The notes under the pieces were generated by a model. That model did not search any database. It was given only the letters and a program-made list of their open reading frames with translations, and had not been told where the DNA came from. From Trissonchulus latispiculum (Eukaryota > Nematoda > Enoplea > Enoplida > Ironidae): a DNA stretch of 64,000 bases. Both the position numbers and the translations under genes were made by a program. Location of the stretch: contig JASAND010000868.1 in assembly GCA_030248195.1 (NCBI GenBank), forward strand, positions 1-64,000, written 5' to 3'. Of this stretch, positions 53,139 through 64,000 are shown in pieces. How positions within the stretch are numbered: position 1 is the stretch's first letter; each line of letters begins with the position of its first letter.

Positions 53139-55224
53139 AGTAGGTACCTATATAACTCGCCTTACTGTTGCTACGTATATACGCTTGGTCGACCAATTAG
53201 TATATAACTTCTTATTTTGAAAACACACAAGTGCAGCACACATGTTATCTGGCAGCTCGCACTAAAGCAATTTGCTTCAACAATACATACCACTGCTAAT
53301 TTGTCAATCGTAGATGGATGCTCCTTCAAGTTTTTACATCATATCAAAGCATTGACAGGAATATAGCGTTAATTGTAGACGTTTTTGATTAAAGATTTAC
53401 TGATGTCAAAGTCAAACTACCTCATATTAAGCGTAATAACGTGTATTTGCAAGTTTGGAAAATATGTCGCATTGTATATACACATTTGCAGTACCGCAGC
53501 ACTCGAGACGCCATTCCTAGTTCCTATAAGGGTGATATTCCTTCATTGGTCTTGGGGGTTAATATGTAGACGAAATCCTGAGACGTGTAAATAAATCAGG
53601 GCTGTACGATGAATATAATAAGGAAAGGATGTGCGTGCAATGCAAACCGCATAATTTTAACGGCACTTATTCTTAACTATTAAGGGGGGCTACTTGGGTC
53701 AAAAACCCGACCCTCTCCGATTTCGCTCAAATTGTGTATTGATACTCATCTCATCAGGGTCCTACACATACCATTGAAATTTGAGGCGATTTCGTCCAGG
53801 AACAAAAAAGTTACAGTCATTCAAAATTTCCAATTTTTATTGAAAAGTGGCCCAAAATAGGAACTTTAGATTTTTCGCTTCTGGCATTACGATAACTTAC
53901 TCAAATCAAAACCGTTCGAACCGCTTTATGCCTCATTTTGTAGCTAAATAAAATATCTAAAACTTGTTGAAGAGATTTTTTTCAAAATTCGGTTTTTGAC
54001 TTCTGTCGTAATCGTTTCTGTGAGACAACCCCAAAAATAACTGAAAATTATTCTCGATCGATCGATCCTGCTGCATACTTAGCTGCCATGTAACGAGACA
54101 TTCCTTCAAATAATTAGGAGTTGCTGATGCAAACGAGATTTAAATTTTGCTTCCCGTTCACCCATGTTCTTGAATGAAATAGATTTCAAAGACTGGTGGA
54201 TTATATTCTACTTTATGAGGCAGTGTATGTGTCAAAAGACAGTTTACTATTATTCGAGAACTAGAGCTGAGCTGACAGACGTCATGATGAAAGCTTACAA
54301 TTAAAGTATCCTGCATTGTCAAAGTTGGCAAAATTACGCACGTAAGCTATACCTCAAGTTAGCCCTTTTTAAATAGCGTTTTAGAAAGAATTGCAATTAT
54401 TCTTGGTTTTCAGTTTCCACCATTTCTTACAATTAAGATTCAGAGTTTCCTCCTACTTAAATATATATTAAACATTGTGGACAGCTGGAATATATGTGTA
54501 AATTATACAAAGAATTATACAGACAAGACGGCATTCTAATTATTTGAGCTAAGTTTGGAATAGTTTTGCGAGACTAGATTTCTAAGAGAAATGACCCAAT
54601 TTTTCCAATCACGGTTCATTTACAGCCTGATTAAGGTGTTACCCTTTTCATGATGTTTTTTGAGGGCATCTGTCCGCTTTCGCTATAAATTAGGGCTAAG
54701 ACAGCGTACTTGAACTGAGGAAGAAGTATAACGGAGGGAATTAATGACCATGCGAAATTGGTTTAGTTAACTCACGCATCGTCTGTTCTCTAAACTTGCT
54801 CAAATTTACCAGATATTTTTTGCTTACCTTTTTGTCATTAGTATCTGAGATAATTACTCAAATATTTCTGCGTGTCTGAGTAAGTAACCTGAATCAGTAA
54901 ATGTCGCCACTTACGGCGCAGTGCCCCATTGTGCATATCCTTTACCAGGTCCGAGTACAAAATCCGGGTACCTGATATAACCCTGTAACTTGCCCTGTTC
55001 AAATATCGTGACTACTTTTTGAAACTTTAGCTATTTCTGTTTATGTGGCTGTTTTTGTTAAACTGATATGTAAATCAACTACACTTAATGGACATTAAGG
55101 GAGCCAATTTACTGCCTAATGGCGAGTTATGAATGTAGTCGTTGCTGTGAGTTGCTTTAGAGTCTTCTTTTTGATATTTCAAATATACCTGACTGGCAAT
55201 CCAAGCTGCTGAAGACAACACTTT
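53139..55224. other. Anonymous DNA with a TTAAGGGGGG element end
   Basis: At about 53680 TTAAGGGGGGCTACTTGGGT resembles the TTAA-bounded end of the palindrome at 24210 (TTAAGGGGGGGGGCTACT). The following ~330 bp is the text style of a decayed DNA element. The right end was not found. The rest is anonymous. Confidence 0.45.
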
Positions 55225-55714
55225 GGGCCTATTTCTTTAAAGATTAAAATGGTCGGATTAAAATATTAAAAATCAGCCGGATTAAAATGTTAACGGCTGT
55301 TTCTTTATTGTAAAATTAAGCTGATTAAATTTAACGCATTTAATCCGAGCATATCTAATCCTCTGATTTCCGCCAACTTTTAATCCTTTTAATCTGCGTA
55401 GGCTTGAAAACTAGTTGAAAATACCGGAGACGGGTTAAACGGACTAAAATTTATATTTAAAGAAACATCGCTTAAGCAGGTCGGATTAAAATTAACTCTT
55501 GCATTTTTTAATCCGAAGAGGGAAAAAACTGGACTAGATTAAAATTTTAATCCTAGGTGCATTGAAGAAACAGGATTAATTTTAATCCATTTCACTCGTT
55601 TAACTAGCTGCATTAATTTTTAATCCGTTTAATCCGAGGTATTATGTATTTCTATACTGCAGATTAATTTTAATCTAATCCGTTTAATCGTTTAATCTAT
55701 AAAGAAATAGGGCC
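55225..55714. mobile_element. GATTAA-array MITE, 490 bp
   Basis: The ends are GGGCCTATTTCTTTAAAGAT and ATCTATAAAGAAATAGGGCC. The interior is GGATTAAA / TTTAATCC words throughout, with AAAGAAA spacers. It has no coding capacity and is related to 46894-49303 by its terminal sequence. Confidence 0.85.
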
Positions 55715-57768
55715 ATAGTTTCTAATATATATCTGATCCATTCCCGGAGCCCGATACAAGGTCCAGAAACGACCCTATTCTAACTTGGACTTCGACTCTG
55801 CGCCTCTTAATTTCATTCGATTTACTCCCGTTAACCCGTTAGCGCGCACTTGCTTCAATACAGGATAAATCGTGCATTATGTATACTTTATAGCACACCT
55901 TAGTGTGCATTCACTGATTTATACGCACGCCGTGTGGGAGGCTCCGAGTGTGGGGCACGAGTGCGCGAAGCGCACGAGTGCCACGCACGAGGGCTTCCCA
56001 TACGACGTACGCAGTAGAAATTAGTGAACAACGCTAAGGTGTGTTGTAAAGTACTTATACAACGATTCAACCTCTCATTAATTGATGAAACCTTACTCAT
56101 TTATGTTGCAGCTGACAGCTAAGTTTAGACAAAATTTCAATATAAAGTGGCAGCAACTTATTGCTTGCCGTGGCTGGGAGCCCTACCATTTGGTGTTCAG
56201 CAGAGCTGTCTAGGTTGGAGCTCTGCTTTACACACTGCTGTAGCACGCAGGCAATTGTATGCTACAGCAATTTCGATGGGACCGGCTTCACAGCATGCAG
56301 CGTGCGTATAACTCAGTTATACGCACGCTGCACTGTGCATTATCTGATTTATATGCACAGTCTTTACACAGTAAAAGTGCAAAAGAGTTGTATAATTATT
56401 ATTAGAGTACTGTTAGCGCGCAATTCCCGTTAACGCGCAAGTCCCATTAACGCACACATTTGTCATATGGAATATTATTTACAATTCTAAAACTTCGAAA
56501 TTTCTGCAACAGTGAAGACTTTAACAGAAAATCAGTAAAACAACTATTATAAATACGGCAGCTGTAATATATCAAAATTATAAAGTTTATTACCGTCGAT
56601 TTAAAATTAATACAAGTGGAATTGCAAAACCAAGCTATTCTTGCACAAACAAACGTTATTAATATAAATTTTATACAATCCCAAGCTTTTGTGATCTACG
56701 ACAACCTGTACAGTGACGACTGACGACTCATTATTTAGTTAATGTTCTGAATTTAAAATCACTATATACTGATTTAATTTTTTAATGAAGTCATTTTGAA
56801 TGAAGCTTTTCCTAATGAAGTTTTCAAGTTAATTTTAAACAATTTTAATTATGTAGAAATAAATAATTCAAAGACTGTTAAACGGGCCTTTTGTTAAAAC
56901 GAAAGGTTAACGTGCGCGTTAACGAGACTACAATCAAACATTTTCAGGTTTTGACGACGTTGTTGAGTAACGACACCCTTCGTCCTGCCTCGCGCCTTGT
57001 CCGACAAAAGAAGTGGTTGGGTGACTATTATTGCTCGTATAATTTAGCTAACATTTATTGTTCACAACTAAAGTATTTGTTCAAAACGACAACAAAAACC
57101 AGTTAATATACATTTGTAAAACGTTAAATTTGATGTTGAAGTTGACTGTGACAGGTATATACATATAGGTTACCTGAACGTCTGAAAACGCTCGAAACTT
57201 TGAAAAATTCTAAACATTTTTATTTGAAACGAATCCAGATTCTATATTTCTGAAGTGAAGATGCTCAATTTTGAGTGTTTGTAACCTTACTCCTTTTTAC
57301 GTTCCCTTTGAAAAAACAATCTCAACGCATTCGAAGACACAAGCTGATGCTTTTATTGTCTTTAGAGAGTCGGAGTAACCCCTAATGAGAGCTTTCACTT
57401 TTTGGAGGACTATGTCAATCTGTTGAAAACTTACAAATTGGCCTCACTCAGAGGCTTTGCTTTGTCTTTTTGGCATTCCGGTACTGGTATGGTATCCCAC
57501 TGTTTCATTTTCAAGCCTAGCTCTTAGACCAGGCCTAATTGGATCTTTATTTGTGGGAGACTCTTAGAGCCAGTCTTAGTCTCGTCTTCACAGTTTTCAA
57601 ACTTAGATAGACCCACCCATATTACCTAAAATTTTATTCTGTTAAAACAAATAGCTTAGTTTTATTTAGCTGTTGACAAACCGATTGCTAGCCTCATTAT
57701 AAAACTTTAACCAACTAACTCACTGTTTGCTTGCACAGAGTTCAATCAACTTCCTTTTCTATGTATGT
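55715..57768. other. Anonymous DNA with GTTAACGCGC words
   Basis: GTTAACGC / TTAGCGCGC words occur at 55836-55850, 56412-56455 and 56908-56925. A TGCGCGAAGCGCA hairpin lies near 55960 and an imperfect palindrome GCGTGCGTATAACTCAGTTA near 56298. These may be scattered remnants of one more motif-array element. No gene is supported. Confidence 0.35.
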
Positions 57769-58492
57769 ACACTCTTAAAAAGACTACTTTAGAAATTGCA
57801 GGGATTCTTGTAGTTTTCTGCAAAAGTACTCCTGTGCTTTCAGTCACTAGTATCCTGTATTTTCCACAAAAGTAACTTTTGTACATTCTGCCGACCTCTC
57901 GAATAGTAAAAATCACAGGAGTTTCCTGTATAAAATATTAAGGAAACCGGTAGTTTTTTACCGGAGTTTCCTGCAGAAAATGCTAAAGAAACCTGTAGTT
58001 TATTCAGCTTTTTCTACAATCCTAAGACTGATACCAAACCTCACTGGAGCGAGCTGTTAATGGAAAAGGGGGCAGTTGCGGGGAGGGGGCGGCCGCTCCC
58101 AAAATAGTTTCGGCATGGAGCGGCCGTTACACAAATTCACCCACGGGGTGATGAAAGACTGAAAATTTGAAAACATTCAAAAAATTCCAGCCTTCAAAAA
58201 TTATGTATGATCACTGTCGCCCTTATATATACTGAGTTAGCCTTATCAGCGTATCGAGTAATAACATGTAAATGAAAACTACAGGTTTCATTTGTATTAA
58301 ATACAAGTCGATCTTTCGATTAATTCATTGTACCCACCCAAGTACCCCCGCTCCTGGTAAGAACTACCAACGATGTCTAGCAAAATCTACAAGACATAAG
58401 CTGTATTTTCTACAAAAGCTTTTGTATATATATATACTCTTGTCATCTACAAAAGTGATCCCCGTAGTTTTTACTGGTACATTTAGTGTAGT
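57769..58492. repeat. Dispersed repeat with CTACAAAAG / CTTTTGTAG words
   Basis: It opens with TACACTCTTAAAAAGACTAC and ends near ATTTAGTGTAGTAC. Interior words TTTCTACAAAAGCTTTTGTA, CATCTACAAAAGTGAT and TTTACTGG recur. A second copy of its right part is at about 59640-59790, ending in TAAGAGTGTAC, the inverse of the opening. Confidence 0.6.
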
Positions 58493-59230
58493 ACTTAAAC
58501 TTTGTTCAGCAATAACTTTTATTATTTATTTATTTGGAACATTTCCCGTTACTGCTTGCTTGCTTGCAAATGATTATTTAACTACAGATTTTGTTTTATT
58601 CAAAAAATTGTATAACTATCTAACGAATTTGCCTTTGCCATGAACGTAAGAAGATTCTGTTGCTGCTGACGTGTTTCGCTAATAACTTAGTGTTAACCTG
58701 TTTAGCTTAATGACGAGACAACCAGCTCCTCGGGCCAGGTTCATTCGTTCCGCAACAGCTGAGTACAAATTTTGTAACTAACATACAGCACAGCAGAGTT
58801 TACCAAGAACAAGATTGAGCAAGAATAATTTAATTTAATTCTGATTGCTTCTTTTGATACCTCTACGAGTAGAGGAAGGAATAGCAAACTGAGAGCTCAT
58901 TAGATAAAATAGAACAGCTGTTTTGTGAAAATTGGTCGGTGGCAGATTGTTTTAATTTGTATGTTTTTGTGCTGGTGGCTGGTTTCCTTCGTTTGCATTA
59001 GTTTAGTTTGGAAGAATTCAACTTATAGTAAGCTTTTAATCTTTTGTGATACCTATAAACATGGCATGCGGTTTTATATATTCAACTTCCTTCCACAGCT
59101 CATTTTCAATTCTCTTCTGAAAAGGGCTTCTGACAGTGGTGAACGTGATAGTAGTGAAAATAGTGAACATTTGGATCTTAAAGAAAGCCTACTGCATGAC
59201 ATACTTATTACCCCTGTTTATCAAAAAATT
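58493..59230. other. Unassigned DNA; open frame 58925-59281
   Basis: The frame reads through a hydrophobic N-terminus, then LLKRASDSGERDSSENSEHL and DLKESLLHDILITPVYQKIY. A TTCCACAG acceptor at about 59097 could start an exon there. The last 50 bases belong to the palindrome starting at about 59231, so a host exon is doubtful. Confidence 0.25.
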
Positions 59231-61258
59231 TACAGTACTGACCAAAAAGTCTTGGAACCGAAATGTGAGCGACTGTCCTGAGTTATCATTTGAAGGTAGC
59301 CTATATAATGTATATGTTACGTGCAATATTGAAAAGCGTGCAATTTTGAAATTGCACGATGTTTCCGTGCAATTTTGAAATTGCACGGTTTTATCGTGCA
59401 ATTTTAAAATTGCACGGAAACTACCGTGCAATTTTGAAACTGCATGGAGTTTCCGTGCAATTTTAAAATTGCACGGGCGAAACCGTGCAATATTGAAATA
59501 CAAAATTTCAAGCCTCTGGTTTTAATTTAATTGTATAAATGAGAGCCCCTCAAAAAGAAAATTTGCAACATTTATTGAATTAATTTGTAGTGTCTTCCAG
59601 TTTTGGTTTCATTTGTGCTGAATGCTGGTCTAACTTGTAATCAATTCTACCAAAGTATGTCCGGTAAACACTACCAACGACGTCCTGTATAAATTACAAG
59701 ACTCAACCAGCATTTTCTACAAAAGCTTTTGTATTTATCATCTACAAAAGTGATTCTTGCAGTTTCTACTGGAACATTTCTAAGAGTGTACTTGACACTA
59801 ATGTTTTTCATACTATGATTTGGATTTTTATATTAATGTTGATTTTTGTTGTAAACAGTCAATAGCAGGAACACTTATTCAACTTTTAACCAAAAGTTAA
59901 AACTTGTTAACGTAAATTAATTTGCTAAATGCACAAATGTTGCAAATTTTCGTGTTGAAAGTTAACATTTATACAAACAAATCAAAACCAGAGGCATGAA
60001 ATTTTGTATTTCAATATTGCACGGTTTCGCCCGTGCAATTTTAAAATTGCACGGAAACTCCATGCAGTTTCAAAATTGCACGGTAGTCTCCGTGCAATTT
60101 TAAAATTGCACGATAAAACCGTGCAATTTCAAAATTGCACGGAAACATCGTGCAATTTCAAAATTGCACGCTTTTCAATATTGCACGTAACATATACATT
60201 TTTAGAATCCTCAGGAACTCGAGATTTCGAAAATCCGAAAAATGGGAAATTCCGGATATCATTCACGGAAAATTTAAAATTTTTAGTTTTTCGCCCAATT
60301 TTTATCACAATCAAAATTTGGTTTCGACAGTTGAATAGAGCTGGTCCCGCTACACATTTTTGCTCTTAGAAGCTTTTCACGAAAATGCACCCAATTTCCG
60401 GAATTCCGGGTTTTCAAAATTACCGGATTTTAAAAATTTCCTCCAATACCCACAAGATGGGTATCATTCAAAAGCTCTTATCGGGCTGAACAACTTTTGT
60501 AATAGAACGAACTCGTGAAAATGCACTCAATTCCTGGAATTCGCGAAAATAGGATTTTCAGGATTTAAAGAATTTTCTCCAATACCTGCAATATGGGTAT
60601 CATTCGAAAGCTGTTGATGAGCTGAACAAATCTTGTAATAGATCAAATGTCCAAAAATGCATAAAATTCCCAAAATTCACAAAATCCGAATTTCACTCTA
60701 GCTTGGAAGTTTTTCTTGAATTCCGAAAAGTGGGCTCATTTCTGCGAGTTGGTACCATTAGAAACTTTGCTCAGCTCATCAAGAGCTTTCGAATGATACC
60801 CATATTGAGGGGTATTGGAGAAAATTTCTAAAATCCGGAAAATCCGGTTTTCGCTAATTCCGGGAATTGAGTGCATTTTCAAGAGTTCGCTCTATTGCAA
60901 AAGTTGTTCTCCTCGATCAGAGCTTTCGAAGGATACCCGTGTTGTGGGTATTGGAGAAAATTTTTAAAATCCGGTAATTTTGAAAACCCGGAATTCCGGA
61001 AATTGGCTACATTTTCGTGAAAACCTTCTAAGAGCAAAAATTTGCAACGGGAGCAGCTCCATTCGATTATAAAAACCTAACTTTGATTGCGATAAAAATT
61101 GAGCGAAAAACTAAAAATTTTAAATTTTCCGTGAATAAAATCCGGAATCTTGGGTTCCTGAGGATTCTAAAAATATATACATTATATTGGCTACCTTCAA
61201 ATGATAACTCAGGACAGCCGCTCATATTTCGGTTCCAAGAATTTTTGGTCAGTCGTCA
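59231..61258. mobile_element. Mariner-like palindromic element split by a nested foldback
   Basis: The left end TACAGTACTGACCAAAAAGT and right end ATTTTTGGTCAGTCGT recall Tc1/mariner termini. The left arm is 59231-59320 plus 60193-60690; the right arm is 60700-61258. Inside, CGGAATTCCGG, GGTATCATTC(A/G)AAAGCT and TGAACAACTTTTGTAATAGA are mirrored. The text from 59320 to 60192 is absent from the right arm and is a second element. No transposase is present. Confidence 0.75.
59321..60191. mobile_element. Nested foldback with tandem GTGCAATTTTGAAATTGCAC palindromes
   Basis: The ends are TTACGTGCAATATTG and CAATATTGCACGTAA. Each arm (59321-59512 and 60003-60190) is a tandem series of about five short palindromes of the form GTGCAATTTTGAAATTGCAC, separated by GG(T/A)-rich spacers such as GGAAACTACC. 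The flanks suggest a short TATA-type duplication (TGTATATG / CATATACA). The interior 59513-60002 holds a partial copy of the repeat at 57769-58492. Confidence 0.85.
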
Positions 61259-62900
61259 GTTGATATAGTTCAAAGAAGCTTATGACTGCTGTTTGTATGC
61301 AATATTTTTTAAATCCTGTTTTGTAAGATTCTCATTATTTCATTATTCTTTTAGATACCTAATTACCTATGTACCATGTCTTATTATGTTCATGTGTTTG
61401 TTCCGTTTTTATTTAGTTAACAATGGCCCTATAACTTAAAAATGCATTACACAACCATCCGGCAGCTTTTGGCATTACAAAAATAAATTAATGAGACTTT
61501 AGGAAGTCCCTCTTTGGGCAATCTGAATTCTGATTTTTTCTGGTAGCATAAAAATCTATTAATGACACCATTAAGGGTACGTAAAGCGCGAAATCAAAAC
61601 GAAATCATTTTCTTAATGTACTTGCTCTAAAGCCTATCCTTATAAACTAATAAATCTTTTTTCCGTCACTTTGTTTGGATGAACCAGAAGTCTGAAGACG
61701 TTATTTTGATATGCCTTTTCAATCTTCAATATTATATATAGTTTTAAAAGTAAAGATTGTGGCTTTTTAAAAGGTAAAGTTTCGCTTTCCCAGAATAAGA
61801 AAATTAATTATGCTTTTAAAATCCATTGTTTTTCACTTCTACGGAGTACTCGATATCCAACAGATGGAGAGGAGATGTCTTTAGTACACAAACCTGCATT
61901 AGACTGTCAGTCTTTGAATAAATAAAACGAACAAACTCAGTAGTGGTGGAGCACTCAAGCTTATCCATTTGTTAAGTTTAGGTAATCTTATATAAGTTTC
62001 TTGAAGATCCAAGACCAACTCTTTTCTTAGCCTTCTTAGCCTGATCAGTTTGGTCAATATACAACTTCCTACAATCCCAAATCCCGTAGGTACAAAAGTG
62101 AAACATTATCTATGGGACTATAGATTATTAACGAAAATTCTTGTTTCATAAATTTTTTATCTTTTTCAAATATATAATGATTCTAACTACTATTTGGAAC
62201 TTTTGTCGTAGTTTTTCTGAATCTCCTAGCGTTTTTTGGTAGCCTCCTTAGCGAACTTTCGGTAGCGTGTATAACATTAGCTGCTGTCTCTGAATTTGTT
62301 GAATCTGAATCTGAATCTAGTAGAGAAGTTCTATCCAGTGGAGGGTTGATATTTTAATTTCATTTCAAAAATCTTTGATTTCCGTCAACGGGGTGCGAGG
62401 CAACGACTTTCTGTAGATGTTGACCTTACCAACTTCGTATCGAAATAATCACCATAGAAGACACTATCGAAGTATCTCATATTTGTGGCTTTGCGTAACC
62501 GAGTACATAACTGCATTACCTATAAACTACGTCTCTCACATGGTTTAATAAATAATATTTGCTTGTGTATAGTAAAATCATGCATTCTTGGTATATAATT
62601 ATAGCATATTTAATTTAAAAACCGCAAGGAAAATTTAGGCTTGCTTGTTACCTTACTCGCATCAGACTTCTTCCGTTATACTTACACAGCAGTTGTCGCT
62701 TTACCTGAAAAGAGTACCTACAAATTTCAACCATTTTTTGCTTTACTGATTACCATCGGTTAAGCCAATAATAAAGGGAACATTCATTTGTGGTTTATTG
62801 TCTCAATTGCACCACTAAAGCGTCTGGCGCAAATTAACCATAAAGTGTAAGGGAAACAGGCATAGGAAAGATTGATAAGCCTGATGTCGGAATTCAGCTG
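61259..62900. other. Anonymous DNA
   Basis: AT-rich, no recognised gene or element on either strand. Confidence 0.35.
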
Positions 62901-62902
62901 AT

Positions 62903-62980
62903 GGCCCTGTGATGTGTGTGGGTGGATTAGCACGTCTATCCCGGGATCAGAAGGTCCGTGATTCGATCCCCGGCTGGGCC
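62903..62980 (+). ncRNA. tRNA-like sequence, probable tRNA-derived SINE head
   Basis: The ends GGCCCTG and CTGGGCC pair at six of seven positions like an acceptor stem. GTGT...GCAC with GGGTGG between them resembles a D arm. GTGATTCGATCCCCGG resembles a B box and T arm. The anticodon arm (about TCTATCCCGGGATCAGA) lacks a good stem and a clear anticodon, so a working tRNA is unlikely. The downstream 62981-63060 would be the SINE body. Confidence 0.55.
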
Positions 62981-63383
62981 AATTCTTTACTTTCAATTCT
63001 GAATGAAAAGCTGAATCTCCCTCTTCCCTTCTCTGTTGTTCTTGGTCCACCTGCCCTTGTATGTGGTAGATGTTATTAGATTAGAGCACAACAAATTATT
63101 ATAGAACGCTTGTTCGTCCGAAAATCTGACTGCAACAACGGTTTCAATTGAAGAGTGTTTACCTAGTGAGAAAAGCTGAAAAGCTAGTGTACTAAATAAA
63201 AAGTCATGTTAGAGTGCTCAATCTGTCTTGAAAACCAACAACGGCTAGCGCTAAGGATTAATTCAGAAATTTCCCTCGACCAACATTTCTGTTGTTTACA
63301 AATTCATTTTACTGAAGACTGTATCTTTCTAGTTTTACTGTTGCAGGGCAGGACAAAGCGATTAATATTCCTGATCCAGGGCG

Positions 63384-64000
63384 ATGACTGACGTTTGCAA
63401 CTATGAGCACCGAGAAGCCTTTATTGAAGAAAAGTTAGCATTTGTTGCCATTTTTGGGTCAATCTTGTCGGCGATTGGGGTCATTTCAAACATTGCCTTG
63501 GCCTTTGTGTTTCTTCGTCGTGCCAAATTTCGTCGCTGCTACGTTCTACACTTAGCAGTCCTGGCAATGCTGGATGTTTTGGTATGCGGCTGCTATGTGC
63601 CCATTTTTAGTTTAGAAATTCTATGGAACTACTACGATAACTATATCATGTACTACATATGGCATCTGTATCTACCGTCCGTTTTTGCCTTAAGTCGAAT
63701 CGCCGGTACCGCTACAACCTACATGGTGATTGCTGTAAGTGTGGAACGATACCTTATGGTGACTTATAGATGGATGCAACAGAAGTGGGGTACTCTGCAG
63801 AGGCTTGTGATCATTGTTGTAGTTCTGGGATTTTCAATTGCTTCAAGAATCTCATTTTACTGGGAGTTAGAGCTGGTTTACAATACAACTTGCGATGGAG
63901 AGTTCGGTTACATAACACTGAAACAATCAGCCCTAGCCAAGAACTACTACTACAGTACCTACTACTCCCTATGGTATTCAAATGTGATAAACGTCTTTCT
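63384..64000 (+). CDS. Rhodopsin-family GPCR, N-terminal 206 residues (cut by window end)
   Basis: A seven-transmembrane receptor expected in the plasma membrane, coupling ligand binding to G proteins. From ATG 63384 the protein starts MTDVCNYEHREAFIEEKLAF. TM1 is about residues 18-42 with the conserved Asn in GVISNIALAFVF. TM2 has LHLAVLAMLDVLVCG (the LAxxxxD motif). TM3 is about residues 88-118 and ends SVERYLMVTY, the D/E-R-Y switch. TM4 is about 133-151. The second outer loop has TTCDGEFGY with one Cys. TM5 begins near the window end. HLYLPSVFALSRIA and the post-TM4 FYWELEL phrase recall nematode orphan and neuropeptide receptors. An acceptor-like TTGCAG lies 35 bp upstream at 63349, so the 5'UTR may be spliced. 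Ligand unknown. Confidence 0.8.
   Translation, partial: MTDVCNYEHREAFIEEKLAFVAIFGSILSAIGVISNIALAFVFLRRAKFRRCYVLHLAVLAMLDVLVCGCYVPIFSLEILWNYYDNYIMYYIWHLYLPSVFALSRIAGTATTYMVIAVSVERYLMVTYRWMQQKWGTLQRLVIIVVVLGFSIASRISFYWELELVYNTTCDGEFGYITLKQSALAKNYYYSTYYSLWYSNVINVF

Noticed and set aside
57769..59790. Single element bounded by TACACTCTTA and TAAGAGTGTA
   Set aside because: The right boundary lies inside a nested foldback that begins after the left boundary, so the pair cannot be one insertion; these are separate copies of one repeat.
62903..62980. Functional tRNA gene
   Set aside because: Acceptor and B-box-like parts are present, but the anticodon stem is broken, spacing is irregular and the acceptor has a mismatch; a SINE head is more likely.

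Overview
The window looks like animal nuclear DNA from a repeat-rich, AT-rich genome with GT-AG introns. The only clear host genes are a split TDP2 gene (5'-tyrosyl-DNA phosphodiesterase) and the first ~206 residues of a rhodopsin-family GPCR at the right edge. The GPCR's style resembles nematode orphan/neuropeptide receptors, so a nematode is my best guess; this is inference from memory of families, not a search.

Layout. 0-6.9 kb: old repeats, C/G-rich low-complexity DNA and several short inverted-repeat elements with exact 8-bp target duplications (hAT-type MITEs). 6.96-13.35 kb: a foldback-like element with CGGGAAAAAACCCA motifs at both ends, split by a 4.26-kb non-LTR retrotransposon (2A-like/PHD finger, endonuclease, reverse transcriptase, RNase H). 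14.2-18.4 kb: one 777-bp MITE swollen to 4.2 kb by nested insertions, its outer 8-bp duplication still intact. 20.4-22.4 kb: a second, 5'-truncated retrotransposon of a related lineage with a 14-bp duplication. 24.2-25.9 kb: a TTAA-flanked palindrome with a LINE 3' fragment in one arm. 26.5-29 kb: ACAAGT-motif arrays flanking a Myb/SANT-like coding exon. 29.1-30.7 kb: a foldback. 31.2-43.35 kb: TDP2, whose ~9.7-kb third intron is packed with satellites, foldbacks and MITEs. 43.4-62.9 kb: mostly anonymous DNA with GATTAA-array elements (46.9-49.3 and 55.2-55.7 kb), GGCCCG arrays (52.05-53.14 kb) and a nested palindrome (59.2-61.3 kb). 62.9-64 kb: a tRNA-like/SINE sequence and the GPCR.

How it fits together. 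Host coding content is small; most of the window is a record of nested transposition that can be read from paired target-site duplications and from uninterrupted sister copies. The most interesting threads are (1) a group of elements with GGGCC-type ends and long arrays of a short motif that differs per element, one of them enclosing a Myb/SANT-like exon; (2) a foldback family with ends ACAAGAATAAAAATGCTCC; (3) a sequence core shared by four otherwise different repeat regions; (4) a TDP2 locus with no visible exon for part of its catalytic core.

All calls were made by eye. No alignment, profile search or folding program was run.
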